Below, piece after piece: positions 36,912 through 48,737 of a stretch of DNA of 64,000 nucleotides (position 1 is the first letter of the stretch; each line of letters opens with the position of its first letter). The position numbers and the translations under genes were made by a program. A model generated the notes under the pieces. That model was given only the letters and a program-made list of their open reading frames with translations. It was not told where the DNA came from and ran no database searches. This DNA is from Desarmillaria ectypa (taxonomy: Eukaryota > Basidiomycota > Agaricomycetes > Agaricales > Physalacriaceae), in NCBI GenBank assembly GCA_030407005.1, contig JAUDYN010000002.1, positions 806,001 through 870,000 of the forward strand. The letters are read 5' to 3'.

Positions 36912-37463
36912 GTCAATTAGAATCCAAACTTTCAAATTTGATTAATGAAGACATCCACACCTTGATCTGCCGTTTTATTACACTATCTAGGCAATGCATG
37001 GATGGCCTAGTCTCATGTAGCCTGTACCAATCACTCTGAGCCCGTTTCCTTTTACTTATCAAATCCTGTACAACATGGAAGCATGGTAAGATCCGTGATG
37101 GCCGTCAAGCGCGTGCCAATGAATCATTATACCTCTCGTTGAGCCTGGGAAACACTTATACCATAACTCGTGGCTATAAGGTCCAATAAATGAGACAACT
37201 CAGCGAAGAACAAGAAGAAGCGCGCGGTTCAGATTAAACACGCGACGCGACTGTGGCGCCTATCACGTGCTCTCGTTGTCTTGGATATCATCGTGACTGG
37301 AATTGCCCGTTGTACGCCTCGCACTCTCTTCCTGACCAGAAACTACCGAAAGCTGCTCCCTGACATCTTGACGGCACAGAAATCGTAGTGCGGCTGGTCA
37401 CCAAGGTATGTCTCGCCCTTCAGTGCCACTTAAGATGGCTAATGCGTGACACTGCTCCTCAGA
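36912..37463. other. Intergenic, no gene recognised
   Basis: This is the region between two plus-strand genes. A cacgtg E-box sits near 37264. No coding structure is supported, and the frame at 37388 overlaps the next gene and is taken as a shadow. Confidence 0.4.
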
Positions 37464-38328
37464 ATGTTTGGTTCTCCGGTTTCAAGTCCAGTATTGCAAA
37501 CGCCATCGCACAAACCGATAAAACCTTCTCCATTGGCCAGCCAGTTGACGTCGCCATTGAGCCCAACATTTTCTTCGCCTTTATCCGCCGCTCAGGCGCG
37601 ACGAAAATCGCAATATAAGACCATGACTCCTAGTTCTGGGACCCCGCCTGCCTCCAAAATATTCCCTCGTCGCACCGTCAGCCTTTCGGCACCTCTTTTT
37701 GGAAACGTCGCGAGTACACCTGGGCAATCGCAGAAGGAACTTCTGAGACAACGCTTTCAAGCGCGTTGTTTTCAGCGTGCGGCCGAGGCGAGAGAGAGTG
37801 CCGTGAAGCGGAAGAGACATGTCGGCAGGGACGACGTATTTGATGATGCTATGGATGACGACAAGGAGGAGACGGACGATGAAGTTTTGAAAGATGAGGT
37901 ACGTCGCAGCCTGTCTCTAAAGACCCGAAAAACGCTCACAGTTCCTCTAGTTTTTCAAACGGATCGTAGAGCACGCCAACCGTCGGACGCGACATGCCTA
38001 CAAGCTATCTTACGCCGATGAAGTTGGCTCATCCTTGGATCCGGACTTGGAGGACTTGGGCGCTTGGGAGGCTGAATTACAGGGTACAGTGGCCTTGCGT
38101 GGCATGGGAACTAGAAGTGACTAAAACTTTTCCGCAGAAGCAGAGCCACAGTCTTCTCCTAGGCGAGAGGAGCTCACACCAGAGGAACGCGAAATTGCGG
38201 AGCTGCAGGCCTACGCAGACGAATGCGAGCGGCAAGCTGCTTTGGCAGATTTTGAAGATATACCCGAGGAATTTTGGAACGACTCGGACATCGATGAAGC
38301 TAAGGTTGATTCGATGGACGTTTCTTGA
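37464..38328 (+). CDS. Unknown acidic protein of 252 residues
   Basis: The model is join(37464..37898, 37951..38083, 38138..38328). The N-terminal third is Ser/Pro/Thr-rich (MFGSPVSSPVLQTPSHKPIK). The middle is basic (KRKRHVGRDDVFDD) followed by a strongly acidic stretch. After RIVEHANRRTRHAYKLSYAD the C-terminus reads ELTPEEREIAELQAYADECE, then FEDIPEEFWNDSDID. Both introns (52 and 54 nt) keep the frame. The composition suggests a nuclear protein, but no family is recognised and no function is proposed. In-frame ATG codons further upstream (37446) are less likely because they precede no conserved-looking sequence. Confidence 0.65.
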
Positions 38329-38543
38329 TCTTTTTGGTGCCAGGATCTTCGTTTTGGGAAGTTGCATCGTTATATTCATGTATAAAATATCCTATCCTTA
38401 CGTCCTCCATTGCACAATCTTACAATCCTTGGACGATGCGCGCGCTTTGTCGACAACTAGATGTCTATCAAGGAAGCTGGTGATCTCCGTTGCCAAAAAC
38501 CATTACACAGATGCCGTCAGAGGCAGCCGGCAACTTGAAGTGG

Positions 38544-41165
38544 ATGTTTACAATCTACGTATCTTTTCTGTCCCTTTTCCTATATGTATTCCCACAATAC
38601 TCAGCACCCCTACGGAGAAAAGCACGGGACCTCGCAACGCAAAGTCGAACCTCGCTGACTTACCCCGTCACTCTCAAATGTTCTCGAGGCATCTTTTTGT
38701 CTCTTCCGTTTTCTATTGGCCCATCTTTGCTGTACCAACTGCTAAAGATTGGCAAAACTTGGCTGATTCGCTCGACGGACGACTTCATACGGCTTCACCT
38801 TTTGCGTCTTCGTGCTTCTCGACTGTAAATGGGGTATCAAGCACACCCAACGAGACCGAGTGCACACAAGTTCAAGCTAATTATGCAAGTGCGACAGTCA
38901 GATCGTCGCATTTCAGTGCATATATGATGGTGGATCCATTGATTGATAGCGCGCGCGTTCGACACTGATGAAATGACCAGCCGCAATGGGAGACTTGTCA
39001 AAGGGCCTCCGAGAGATGCCTGCTGGATCTCTCTAATACTAGCAACCCGACTGCCTTTGAGGAGATTGACTGTCTTCAAGGAAGCGTGTCTACACATTAT
39101 GTGTTGTCTTTTCCTTTTCATCTCTAGGAGCTCCATTCACTGTCTCCAACAGATTGATGTACAAAGTGCTGAAGATGTTCAAAAAGCCTTTGAATTTTCC
39201 AAAGCCACAGGCATTCACTTGTCTATCAAAGCGTCTGGTCATGATTACAAGGGGAGATCAAGCCTACGCGGCTCACTTTCGCTATGGGTATGTCGTTTTT
39301 TGATCATGTGTTCAAAAGGGTCGTTGACTGACGAATGTTGTTTTTTTCCAGACCCGAAATCTCGGCGGTGTATGTGGACTATCCAAGTCACAGCCTCGTT
39401 GAACTCATTGTCCTTCTTAGTTGAAATATTCGGACGATTTTGTCCCGGAAGGAGGAAACAAGAGTTATAGGGCTATAACCATGGGGGTATGTTCACCTGG
39501 ACCCAGGCAGTATTCGACATTCAATTCTTTCTATAGGCTGGTGTACCATTTCAGGATGTTTATGAGCTTGCTGATGCAAACAACGTCACCATCATAGGCG
39601 CCTATCACCAAACAGTAGCACCCAGCGGCGGATGGGTCATGGCGAGTAACTCAGGACCTGATCAGATAACCTAACTAATTTATGCCATTTAGGGAGGTGG
39701 CCATAGTGTCCTGACGCCTGTTTACGGCCTTGGTGTAGACCGCGTGGTGCGTAATTCATTACCAAGCTCCGCTTATTTTGGATCACAACTAATGTATAGA
39801 CAAGCTTCAATTCAAGATCGTTACGCCCGATGGAGAGTTTCGAGTTGCAAATGAATTCCAACATCCCGATCTTTTCTGGGCCCTTCGTGGTGGAGGTGGG
39901 TCGACTTTTGGCGTCGTTCTCGAGTCTTCCATGCTTGTAGAGCCACAAATGAGTCTTGTAGTGTGAGCATTCAACACTAGATTGATTTTGGTGTCGATCT
40001 CAACAATGGAAGACTAGCGCTTCCATATCCTTCCCGCAAACAGCAGAAAATGGTGTGCCTTTTCTCAAACTCCTCGTGGACCATACATACAAGTGGGGAA
40101 CTGAAGGATGGGGTGGCCATATGAGGGTATGTTTGAAGTTACTCTACTGCATGTCTTTGATATTGTTTACGGCATTTCCATAGTCTAATGGCATAATCAA
40201 TGTCAATCCTCTGCTGACTCTAGAGGAGGCCCAGGCATCTGTTCAACCCATTGTCGATCATGCTCTTGCGCAAAACGGAACTGCCATAGTAGAAGAAATT
40301 CCCTCTTGGATGGCGTTCTTCACAAAATATGTTTTATCCGCTGAAGCTGTGAGTTGATGACTCTCGGTGTTTCTGGAGTACACCCCACTCACTCTTTTTT
40401 TTTCAGGGCGTTGGTGTAGAGGTCACTCTCGGAAACCGTTTGATACCAGCGGAAAAGTTTGCTACTGACAGCGGCAAGGCTGAGTTACTCGACATTCTGA
40501 CTAGGATGGTACAGCAATTCTCGATTAACCCTTATATCGTGGTCGGAACGCCATTCTTATACAACTATACTGAAGGATCCACCAGTGTTACTCCAGCATG
40601 GCGAAATGCGCTGTGGCATGTTCGTAATTCTTGCATGAGATTTTTACGTTATTAACCTATTCAAACAGATGTCGTCCTCTAGAACATTTCTCTGGAATTC
40701 TACCGCTGAGGACATGCGGACTCAATATGATTTTGTAAGCACGATCACCCAATGGTTGAGAGAGTTTTCACCAGAATCTGGTGTCTACCTTGTGAGTGAC
40801 ATTCAATGCTACGTTGTCTATTCTTTCCTCATGAGCGTCACTATAGAATGAGTGTGATGTATATGAGCCCAACCATGAAGGTACATTTCCTCTCAAATAC
40901 TATCTTCTCGTATCAACACAATCACAGTGGCCTTTTGGGGAGCAAATTATGCTCGGCTGGCTCAAATAAAGAAGAAATAGTGGGTGGTATACACGCTGTT
41001 CGCGAATCGTCGTATTGACTCAGCCAAGTGATCCTTTCCATTTGTTAGATTGTTGGATGTGTGGTAAGCCTCTCTTTGTTACCTTCTATGCTTGATTTCC
41101 GTTCTAAGGTACAACTAGTTGGATGGATGGGTCCCTTGGGTGAGCGATATTCGTGTTATCTGTGA
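38544..41165 (+). CDS. FAD-linked oxidase with BBE domain (isoamyl-alcohol-oxidase-like)
   Basis: The N-terminus (MFTIYVSFLSLFLYVFPQYSA) is a signal peptide, so the enzyme is probably secreted. It has many short exons. Recognisable blocks are DWQNLADSLDGRLHTASPF, WETCQRASERCLLDL, the FAD-binding IKASGHDYKGRSSL, DFVPEGGNKSYRAITMG, WVMGGGHSVLTPVYGLGVDRV, DLFWALRGGGGSTFGVV, and the C-terminal BBE-type YDPFHLLDCWMCVGWMG with the stop at 41163-41165. This is the order of the FAD_binding_4/BBE family, which includes MreA-type isoamyl alcohol oxidases. The reaction here is inferred from family. The join between the signal-peptide exon and DWQNL (38650-38740) is not resolved. A broken copy follows directly downstream. 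Confidence 0.8.
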
Positions 41166-41584
41166 CAAATTATTTCCCCAAAACTGTTTGACGGTCTATG
41201 GGGAAAATAGTTTTGCGCATATGCAATTTCACTGCTCTTGATGTATTTTAACATAGAGGGCCACCCGAGCTGGCTTCAACCGTCATTATGTCATCGCAAA
41301 TACCACCCCATTGGCCTGCCACTGCCCGACGCCCACGTTTTCCTTCGCCTCAGGCTCTATCTACAGCTCAAGCTGCTACGCATTTCTATCAATGGTGGGC
41401 CAATACTAATCATACACCCATCAAGGATGTTTGGTGATCTCAGCTTCGACATTGGGTATCGGTCGGGTCAAGGGTACCGGTGAACTGACATGGCGACCGT
41501 CGGAGCCGTCAGAGGTAGCAAGTAAAGATGTGCTTATAGTGAACTCAGTCCGGAGTCAGGCAAGTGCAAGCCTACGGCCTGCGA

Positions 41585-42765
41585 TCAGTAGCAAATGATT
41601 TTACTTTGCTGCCCGTCACTCTGTAGGTGATCCGCGGCACCGTACCACTTTGCACCTCGACGGAAAAGGCACGGCCTGGCACAAGTCCGACAGTCCGACA
41701 GTGGCATTTCAGTGCGTATATAGTGGGTGAGTGCGATCGGCTTGGTTGATAGCGCGCGCGTTCGACACTGATGAAATGACAGCCGCAACTTGTCAAAGGA
41801 CCTTCGAGAGGTGCTTGCTGGATCCCTCAAATGCCAGTAAACCCGGCTGTCCTCATATATCTCCAGTATTTTGATGTCCGAAGGGCCGAAGATGTGCAAA
41901 AAGTGTGAATTTTCTAAAGCTACGGGCAATTATCTGTCTATTAAGACATCCAGTCACGATTATAAAGGCCGCTCAAGCCTGCGTGACTCATTTTCGTTAT
42001 GAGGTCGCTTTTTTCAGCACTAAAACCTTTACCAACTGACCTCTGGTCTCTCTCTTGTAGATTAGAAATCTTGGTGGTGTACGTCGATATTTCAGTTATA
42101 TGATTGTTGGGCTAATTGCCTATTTCTTAGTTGAACTATTCAACGAGGAACGAGGAACGAGGAGCTACCCAGCTATAACCATGTGCGTATATTCGCATGA
42201 ACCTTGACAGCATCGAACATTTTGAACCTTTTCATAGGCTGGCTTAACGTTCTAAGAAGTCTACAAGTTTCCCGACGCAAACAACGTTACTTTTGCAGAT
42301 AGCTATCATCAAACAGTCACGCCCATTCAACAAGTATCTTTTGTCCGCCGAAGCCGTGAGTTGCTATTAGTCCATGATATACACACCCTGATTCCGTTCT
42401 GGCCTGCCGGTGAGGAAGTTATCCTTAGATGTCGTTTAATACCGGCTGAGATGTTTACTACTGAAAGTCGCAAGACTGAATTGCTTGACATTTTGATCAA
42501 AGACCTACAGCAGATTTCGGTTGATTCTTACACCGTTCTCGGAACGCCATTCTTATACAATAATATGAGCTGTCATGTTGACGAAACGATAAGTGATCCC
42601 TTCCATTTGTTGGACTGTCGGTAGTACGGTAACCCTCTTTTGAAAGCTTCAAACCGGAATTATGAGTTCCAAAACGCAATTACTTGGATGGAAAGGTCCC
42701 TTGGATGAGCGTTATTCGTGTTATTCGTGACGAGTTCGTTACTACGACAATCTAGAAAACAAAGA
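41585..42765 (+). pseudogene. Truncated tandem copy of the FAD-linked oxidase
   Basis: The sequence follows 38860-41150 of the intact gene closely, including intronic bases. A 35-base stretch beginning ttgatagcgcgcgcgttcga is identical at 38943-38977 and 41746-41780. The exon order is kept (TCQRTFERCLLDP, IKTSSHDYKGRSS, then NNVTF, then TESRKTELLDILI, TVLGTPFLYN, FHLLDCR). Near 42318 it jumps from the sequence matching copy 1 at 39605 to that matching 40325. Near 42567 it jumps from 40570 to about 41020. Further frame breaks occur, including a gaggaacgaggaacgaggag duplication near 42148. It cannot encode a full enzyme. It is a decayed local duplicate. Confidence 0.8.
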
Positions 42766-43641
42766 ATCTCGCGCATATGCAATTTCTGCTCTTGATTTAC
42801 TAGAACGACACAGTGCAGTCTGAGAAGTTGGCTTCAATCGTCCGTTTATGCGCCCTCGGCAACGACATCGATTTATCGTGGCTTTACACAGTATATGGTT
42901 CAGGATAACAGAGGAACGAACTGCCTGAGAAAGCGTCGCGAAGTACTAATTAGTGCCTAGATTTCGAATTAATTTTACGCCAACATAGCATAGCCCTGTT
43001 CCCGGACCGGGATCCACGAAGCTTTTATAGCAAGGCATCAGTCTAACAGATTCACTTGCCTGCTGACCTTCGTCGGTGCCAGTACAGAAGCTAGCCACAA
43101 AGTATACGTGACCCCTGGAGCAGTAGACCGGTGAATTTCCGATATTCTCATGAACCGCCATTTCTTAAAGCTCCCCAAGGAGAACAAAGGCTGTGGTGTG
43201 GTGGTTGCACTCATTGAAAGATCCGACTGCAAGATCGCCTCGCACATTTCATTCCTAAAGATCAGCTGTAGTGTGCTTGGGCGGAATTGAGCATCTGGGC
43301 AAAGGAGTCGATGATGCTCCACACCCTTTCATTCAGAGCGGTCGATTAGCTCCGGTTTGAGCACAAGACGAGCAGTTTATGCGAATTAGTACACTCGGTG
43401 GAATTCACTTATGTCACGCGTTTGCTTTGCGCTTTACGATAATAGTCTCAGTATGAGAGATCCCGGTTGATCCGCAAGTATTTCCCCAGCGCATCATGGT
43501 CCATTGCTCAGGCTAGTTGCGCGATATACCAGTAAACTATGAATCCATCCGCATTGATATGAACGGTAGCAATCGTACAAGCGACACGAAATGATACGAA
43601 GGCTTTCGTCTTAGATCGACCACTGCTGTCAGATAGACTAC
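42766..43641. other. Intergenic, no gene recognised
   Basis: Minus-strand frames at 42946-43161 and 43038-43322 contain some plausible sequence but overlap each other and lack a recognisable family or splice partners. A minus-strand frame ending at 43508 could be a last exon of the BTB-like gene if an extra intron is used. Confidence 0.4.
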
Positions 43642-44559
43642 TCAGTAAGACTTCCGAGAGATGAACAGCTGATTGACCTTCACGGAGGCCCAATCGTCGA
43701 CGCACTGCCTGACTTGGGCATCGATGCTCTCTTTACAATCTTCACAAGACACGTGTTGCTTTAACGCGCCCATAGTGGACTCGATGTATCTGAGGGACAT
43801 GTCTTTTGGGATTGGGGATCCCATATATTCTTGAGTATCTTCAACAGCCTCTTACGTGATATACTTACCAGGTCGAGCGTCCCAAATGAGGTACGCGGCG
43901 GATAGAGCCCATGCTCTCGAAACACCAGTCTGGTCTGAGAGATTGCAGGTAGAGGTAGAGGGATGAGGCTTTGGTGGCCGGGTCAATATATTTTTGAGAG
44001 CATTTATTCGTCTACTATGAAGGTCATAGAGACGTTTAAGATAAACAGCTCCCATGCGCATGGTCTGTTCCTCTGTGATGGTATCAAGTTTGGCCGAGAG
44101 AAGGTGAGACGAAGCTGCCTCGGCTAGCTCGAAAAGGTCATAATGGGCTGCAAGAACATAGACGTCAAGGGGATGAAGAGGCATATGGAAACGAATGAGC
44201 TCGAATAATGGCTGCGCAGGCTTCACGTAGCGGTTAGGCTGAATCCCATAGTTTTCAAGCTTGTCCACAGCTGTGACCAGGACATCGAAAGATGGACGGT
44301 AATCGGCGATAGGTTTACCATAAATCGTCAGGAGCACAACGTTTAAAATGTCTGATTTTTCTGGAATGTTTAATAAGGGAATTCCAGGCTTTGCTTGGGT
44401 GTTGCTCAAGGTGCTGAGCAAGGATGCAAAGCCATTACTTGATGCGTCGTAAAGCACGTCAAGATGAACGTGGAATTGAACGTTATCGGACGAGATAAGG
44501 ATGATATCAGTAGGCTGATGGATTGTCATTCCAGGGAAGAAAGTTGTGGAAACGTCCAC
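43642..44559 (-). CDS. BTB/POZ-like domain protein
   Basis: The first exon runs from 44559 (MDVSTTFFPG) to IWDARP. A short 39-nt intron (43830-43868) joins to EYMGSPIPKDMSLRYIES and the protein stops at 43642. The early part fits a BTB fold (PTDIILISSDNVQFHVHLDVL, FASLLSTL, VVLLTIYGKPI), followed by DVYVLAAHYDLFELAEAAS and the typical tail with paired cysteines (HVSCEDCKESIDAQ). Mushroom genomes carry many such proteins with no assigned substrate. Start alternatives exist at MTIHQPTD (44529). An extra 3' intron could extend the protein to a stop at 43508. Confidence 0.7.
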
Positions 44560-45389
44560 AAATCTTTCCTTGTTCTCGTTATGACTGTCGTTTGAAGACT
44601 TTTGAAGTTAAGCACCGCCGAAACCTCGAAAAAGGTGTATATACCGGTGGCGTTATGGGCGTATCGGCGGTGTCCTGTGCACTCGCCGACACAGATCCAA
44701 GAACCGAGTTGCCGGTTCTTCCGACGGCCATGTTATCGGAGAGATCGCGAGACTAGACAGAGAGAAATCTGTCAAGTCGTCCTGGTGGCGAGTGAAACCA
44801 GACATACTACGACAGTAGAATCGGCGTCGACGAAGGGGTTCAAGTCGAGCGCAGAGATAGAATGCACAACATTTTCCGCGTTATTATTTGAAGATAATTG
44901 CGGCGTTTCATGACGGGCTAGATAGGCTTGATACATCGTTATGGGCAGAGAGGCTTAGCAAAGATGGGAACGCAAGACCTCCTAACGTCATCAAGAACAC
45001 AGGTGACAGTTAGTTGAACCGAAACATCCGGCAGGTCACGGGCCAAGTTTGAGCAAAAGGGGCCAAATAAGTAGAAGGTGAGCAAGAGTGTACATACTTG
45101 AAGGGGTGTGGGAAAACACGAGTATGCGCAAAATGGAAATAATGTCATAGTTTGGTTGGGTTCTTATAGCCAAATAAAACGAAAATTTTCTCCACCATCA
45201 ACTTGGAAACCAACCACCAACGGGTAAGTTCCTTTTCTAGTCGTATTATGGGATGAAATGCACTGGGCTCTGAATTTATCTTGCTGTAATGCACTACGCC
45301 TACGAGCGGCGGCTTAGAAACCCGTTAACTGACTTTTTCATCGTTACTCGACTTTTTTTTTTGCCTGATACTCACAATCTTTCAATAGG
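44560..45389. promoter_or_regulatory. Region between divergent BTB-like and LCP5 genes
   Basis: The two flanking genes are transcribed away from each other. No coding structure is supported in these 830 bases. A pyrimidine tract (ttttttttttgcctg) lies shortly before the LCP5 start. Confidence 0.4.
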
Positions 45390-46613
45390 ATGGGCGAAGA
45401 GACTGATATGGCCGCACAAGTAAGCGCATTACACAATGAAATGGCTACGAGTATTTCATCTGTCCGAGAAGTCATTCGAGATCTCGTATCCAAGTACGTC
45501 GTGTCGCCTCTACGTACTTCCAAGGCTGAACGTAACAGTTGTTCCCAGACCAAGTGACACATCAGATGGAATATCCCTTCTATCGCTGAAGAACCATGTT
45601 TTGCTCAGTTACATGCAGTCTCTGCTACTGCTCTCATGCCGTAGAGCCCTTTCACACAGTCTCGCAACTAGAAGTCCTCCACAACGGCCTTTCAGCGATC
45701 CAGATCGAGATGCCCGTGGAGATGGTCCTGGGGACCTTGTTGACTCCATGATAGAAGGCAGAATTGTGCTCGAGAAAATTAAAGTTTTAGAGGGCAGGAT
45801 GCGGTATCAAATTGACAAGTTGGTTCGTCTTGCCAAAGACGATGCTGCTGTGGATGTAACCAATGGTAAGCGTTGAACCTCGTATCATTTCCTGCTTCTA
45901 AACTTGCTATCGTAGATCCACTGGCATTCCGACCTAACCCCGGCAATCTCATTGACGACAACGATGACGAAGTATCAGAGGGTGAAGAAGAAGAAGGGAA
46001 TGACAGACCAATGACTTTGAACGACGGGATCTATCACCCTCCGCGGTTGGCTCCGACACCTTACGTCCCTACTTCGAAAGACAAAAATAAGAAAAGAGCA
46101 CCGATACCTACGACGCTTAGCGCTCTGCGGGATGCCGATCCTACGCTTCCTTACACTGAATCCACGACCGGCTTGGGCTCGACGCCGTCCCTCAATAACC
46201 AGTCCTCCCGTGCGCGTTACCTCAAGCGCCTGACCGAATTTGAAGAAGAGCAGTTCGGTCGAGTCATGCTCAGCAAGAAGGAGGCGCGGAGACGGAGACG
46301 GGATGAAGAGGCTCTGGCTATGGGTGGTGGTCTTAGCGGTGTCGGTGAAGAGGGCAAGGGTCGCGTCCGCCGTGGTGGGAGAGGGTTTGACGATGAGTTT
46401 GCGGATGTTTTGCGCGATGTTGACCGTGGTGGGAATGGACGTGGAGGTGACGGCTATGACGAGCTTAGGCAGCGAAGTAAACGTGGTTCAGTCCTTGAGA
46501 GAAGCCGGGATGCTAGGAGGGAGTCTGCGGTGATAGAAGATGATGCGCCAATGAAGAAAAGGAAGCGCTCGAGGTTCGAGATGGAGAGAAAAGCCGTAAA
46601 GAAAAGGAAATAA
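45390..46613 (+). CDS. LCP5: LCP5/neuroguidin, Sas10-family U3 snoRNP protein
   Basis: The model is join(45390..45493, 45549..45865, 45916..46613), 372 residues. The Sas10/Utp3 domain shows SVREVIRDLVSK, ISLLSLKNHVLLSYMQSLLLL, and RIVLEKIKVLEGRMRYQIDKLVRLA. The C-terminal half carries YHPPRLAPTPYV, ALRDADPTLPYTES, RLTEFEEEQFGRVMLSKKE and a lysine/arginine-rich end (KKRKRSRFEMERK). This is the LCP5/neuroguidin pattern. The protein belongs to the small-subunit processome and is needed for 18S rRNA maturation in the nucleolus. The acceptor before KPSDTSDG was picked because the nearer AG leads to a stop. Confidence 0.88.
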
Positions 46614-47001
46614 GTTACCTTTGTCATTTGCACAGCTTGAACATAACGAGTTATACTGAAGATTAAATGGTACGATGATAAAATGCTTGCTAGCATCAAT
46701 CCTCATGCATTTTAACATTGTCAAAGCTATAGCCTGTCGGATGGGAAGCTGGACAAGATGCCAAGGCATAATCGCGCCACTCGACGCCTCTGTCTTTGTT
46801 TTTTGTCATATAACAGAAAAATCATTTATTATTGTACTCATTTCTCTTGCACATCTAATAATCGTTTTCGTGATGTCCGAAAAGTCGAGGTCATTGTGGG
46901 CGGTATTCAAGAAAGTAGGCATCGCCAGGTTCCGGGCCGATTCCCCGATATTGATGCGAAGGCTGGACGGCCACGGTACCGCTCATCCTCTGTCCACCAC
47001 G
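46614..47001. other. Intergenic between LCP5 and the DUF1766 gene
   Basis: The frame of the next gene stays open upstream to 46675, but that part has no similarity to the family, and the start at 47002 is preferred. Nothing else is recognised. Confidence 0.4.
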
Positions 47002-48481
47002 ATGGGCAAAACCAAAGCCTTCATTGCAAAGCTTTTTGACCTAGAAGAGAGGCGGCCCAGCTCACCAAAGTTGGCCGACAACGAGCCACCAGTAGAAGCT
47101 TTCAACAACCTCACCATTTACGAGTCTCAGCCATCACCTGCACGGACCAGCTATGCAACGACGCACTCATTCGTTGGAGGATTCCAACCGTTACCGCGAC
47201 CTCCAGTAATGCAGATGCCCCATCCGATGGTGTCTCTTACCATGAGGCATGCTTTGAACTTACCAGAGGATCACCCTCGGGCCCATTCAGCTCCACAGGT
47301 TCCGCGGCGAGGGTATCATGTGCCTTCGTCGACTCCCACCTCACCCTCAGCCTCGGCGCGAATCTTGCCACGAGTCGTAGAGACGAAAATGGGGCGCCCG
47401 CGCGCGTCGTCAACACCTCCCGATCTAAACACGCCTCCAGACACTCAATGTTCGGGTGTCACAAAGGCGGGAAGGCGTTGCACGCGACAAGTAAAGAATG
47501 GGGGAGCCGCATTACCTGGAGTGGAACGGTTCTGTTTTCAACATACGAAAGAACTCCTTGACCCTACTGGATTTTATGCTCGGAGCCAGGGCGCTGAAGG
47601 GCCAGAATGGATCGATTTTGCAGGTAAGCATTTGCCGATATCGTTACGCGCGTCTGCATTCGCTGTCTTGCTCCAGATTATATCCCTTCGTATCTTCATC
47701 CAGACACACAAGTAGCTCTACGCGTAGAGATGGAAAAAGCGCGTTCTCAGTCCGATGTCGAGGGGTACATCTATACCTTTGAGATTAGGAACCCCGACGA
47801 CAGCAAGACCATTCAGCTCAAAGTCGGACGTGCGGTAAACGTTGTGAAGAGATTGAATGAGTGGGGCAAGCAGTGTGGTTCAAAGGAGCAGGTTCTTAGA
47901 GGTTTCTATCCTGGCTCGGTCGGGGATGGCGGGGATGAGACTTCCTTGATGAAAGGACGCGTAATTTTACCGGAGGGTGGGAATGAGGACGTGTGGTGTC
48001 ACCGACTGGGTGCGTCCATCATCAGGAATTCGTCTATGGCCTGACGACAGATTTAGAGCGGCTAATACACCTCGAATTGGCGGACCTAGCGATGAATGTG
48101 GCATACCTCCAGCCGGGCTGGAAGCCGTTTTCGAAAGGGAAGGGGAAGGGGACGGCCATATCCAAGGCGGGTCCTCGAGTCAGCACCGGGAGCATCTCAA
48201 CCACATCGCTTTCTGTTGCCTCTCCGAAAAAGAAAAATGGTAGAGGTGGAAGGGTGGGCAATGGTAACGGTGGGCAGGCCCAGCCATGCAAGGACTGTAA
48301 GTTGGTTCATGTTATTACGCGTGAAACTCGTTTCATGCAATTCTATCTAGGTGGGATCATTCATAAAGAAATTTTCGAGTTTCAGCGTATCACATCAGGT
48401 CCCTACACGGGGAGAGAATGGGATGACATTGTGAAGAAGGTTATAGAGGAGTGGGGGTCATTTGTACGAACATACGTGTAA
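47002..48481 (+). CDS. DUF1766/T5orf172-domain protein (GIY-YIG-like fold)
   Basis: The model is join(47002..47623, 47677..48009, 48051..48481), 461 residues, starting MGKTKAFIAKLFDLEE. The N-terminal third is Ser/Pro-rich. A cysteine-containing block (TQCSGVTKAGRRCTRQVKNG and RFCFQHTKEL) looks like a small zinc-binding module. The core domain reads VEGYIYTFEIRNPDDSKTIQ, LKVGRAVNVVKRLNEWGKQC and MQFYLGGIIHKEIFEFQRI. This matches the T5orf172/MUG113 family, which has a GIY-YIG-like fold. DNA binding or cleavage is known only for distant relatives and is inference here. The second intron is only 41 nt. Confidence 0.8.
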
Positions 48482-48737
48482 GCAATGGACTCTTTTTTAA
48501 AAAATAATCCTGCATTTGTTCTGTTATCATATGCTTTGTTGCAATCTTTGTTGCTGTAGCCTCGAGTATTTATTATCTGTATCATTGCTGGACAGAATGG
48601 AATCATTTCAATAGCACTACATAGCAGGAAGGTGTTTTCTTTTTGATGTATGGAAACGAACTGGCCTAAGAATAGTTAGTTTCTACAGTGCAGTCGTGGC
48701 AAGTGGCGTCGTCACCTGAATCGACTCGGATGCTAAC

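Noticed and set aside
43038..43322. 94-codon minus-strand frame upstream of the FAD-oxidase relic
   Set aside because: Sequence is protein-like in places but overlaps another frame, lacks a start context and matches no family that I recognise.
46675..47001. N-terminal extension of the DUF1766 protein with a hydrophobic segment
   Set aside because: The frame is open but the sequence is AT-rich, includes the LCP5 3' region and has no family similarity. ATG at 47002 is more likely.
48034..48291. 85-codon minus-strand frame with proline runs
   Set aside because: It is antisense to the glycine/lysine-rich part of the DUF1766 gene.
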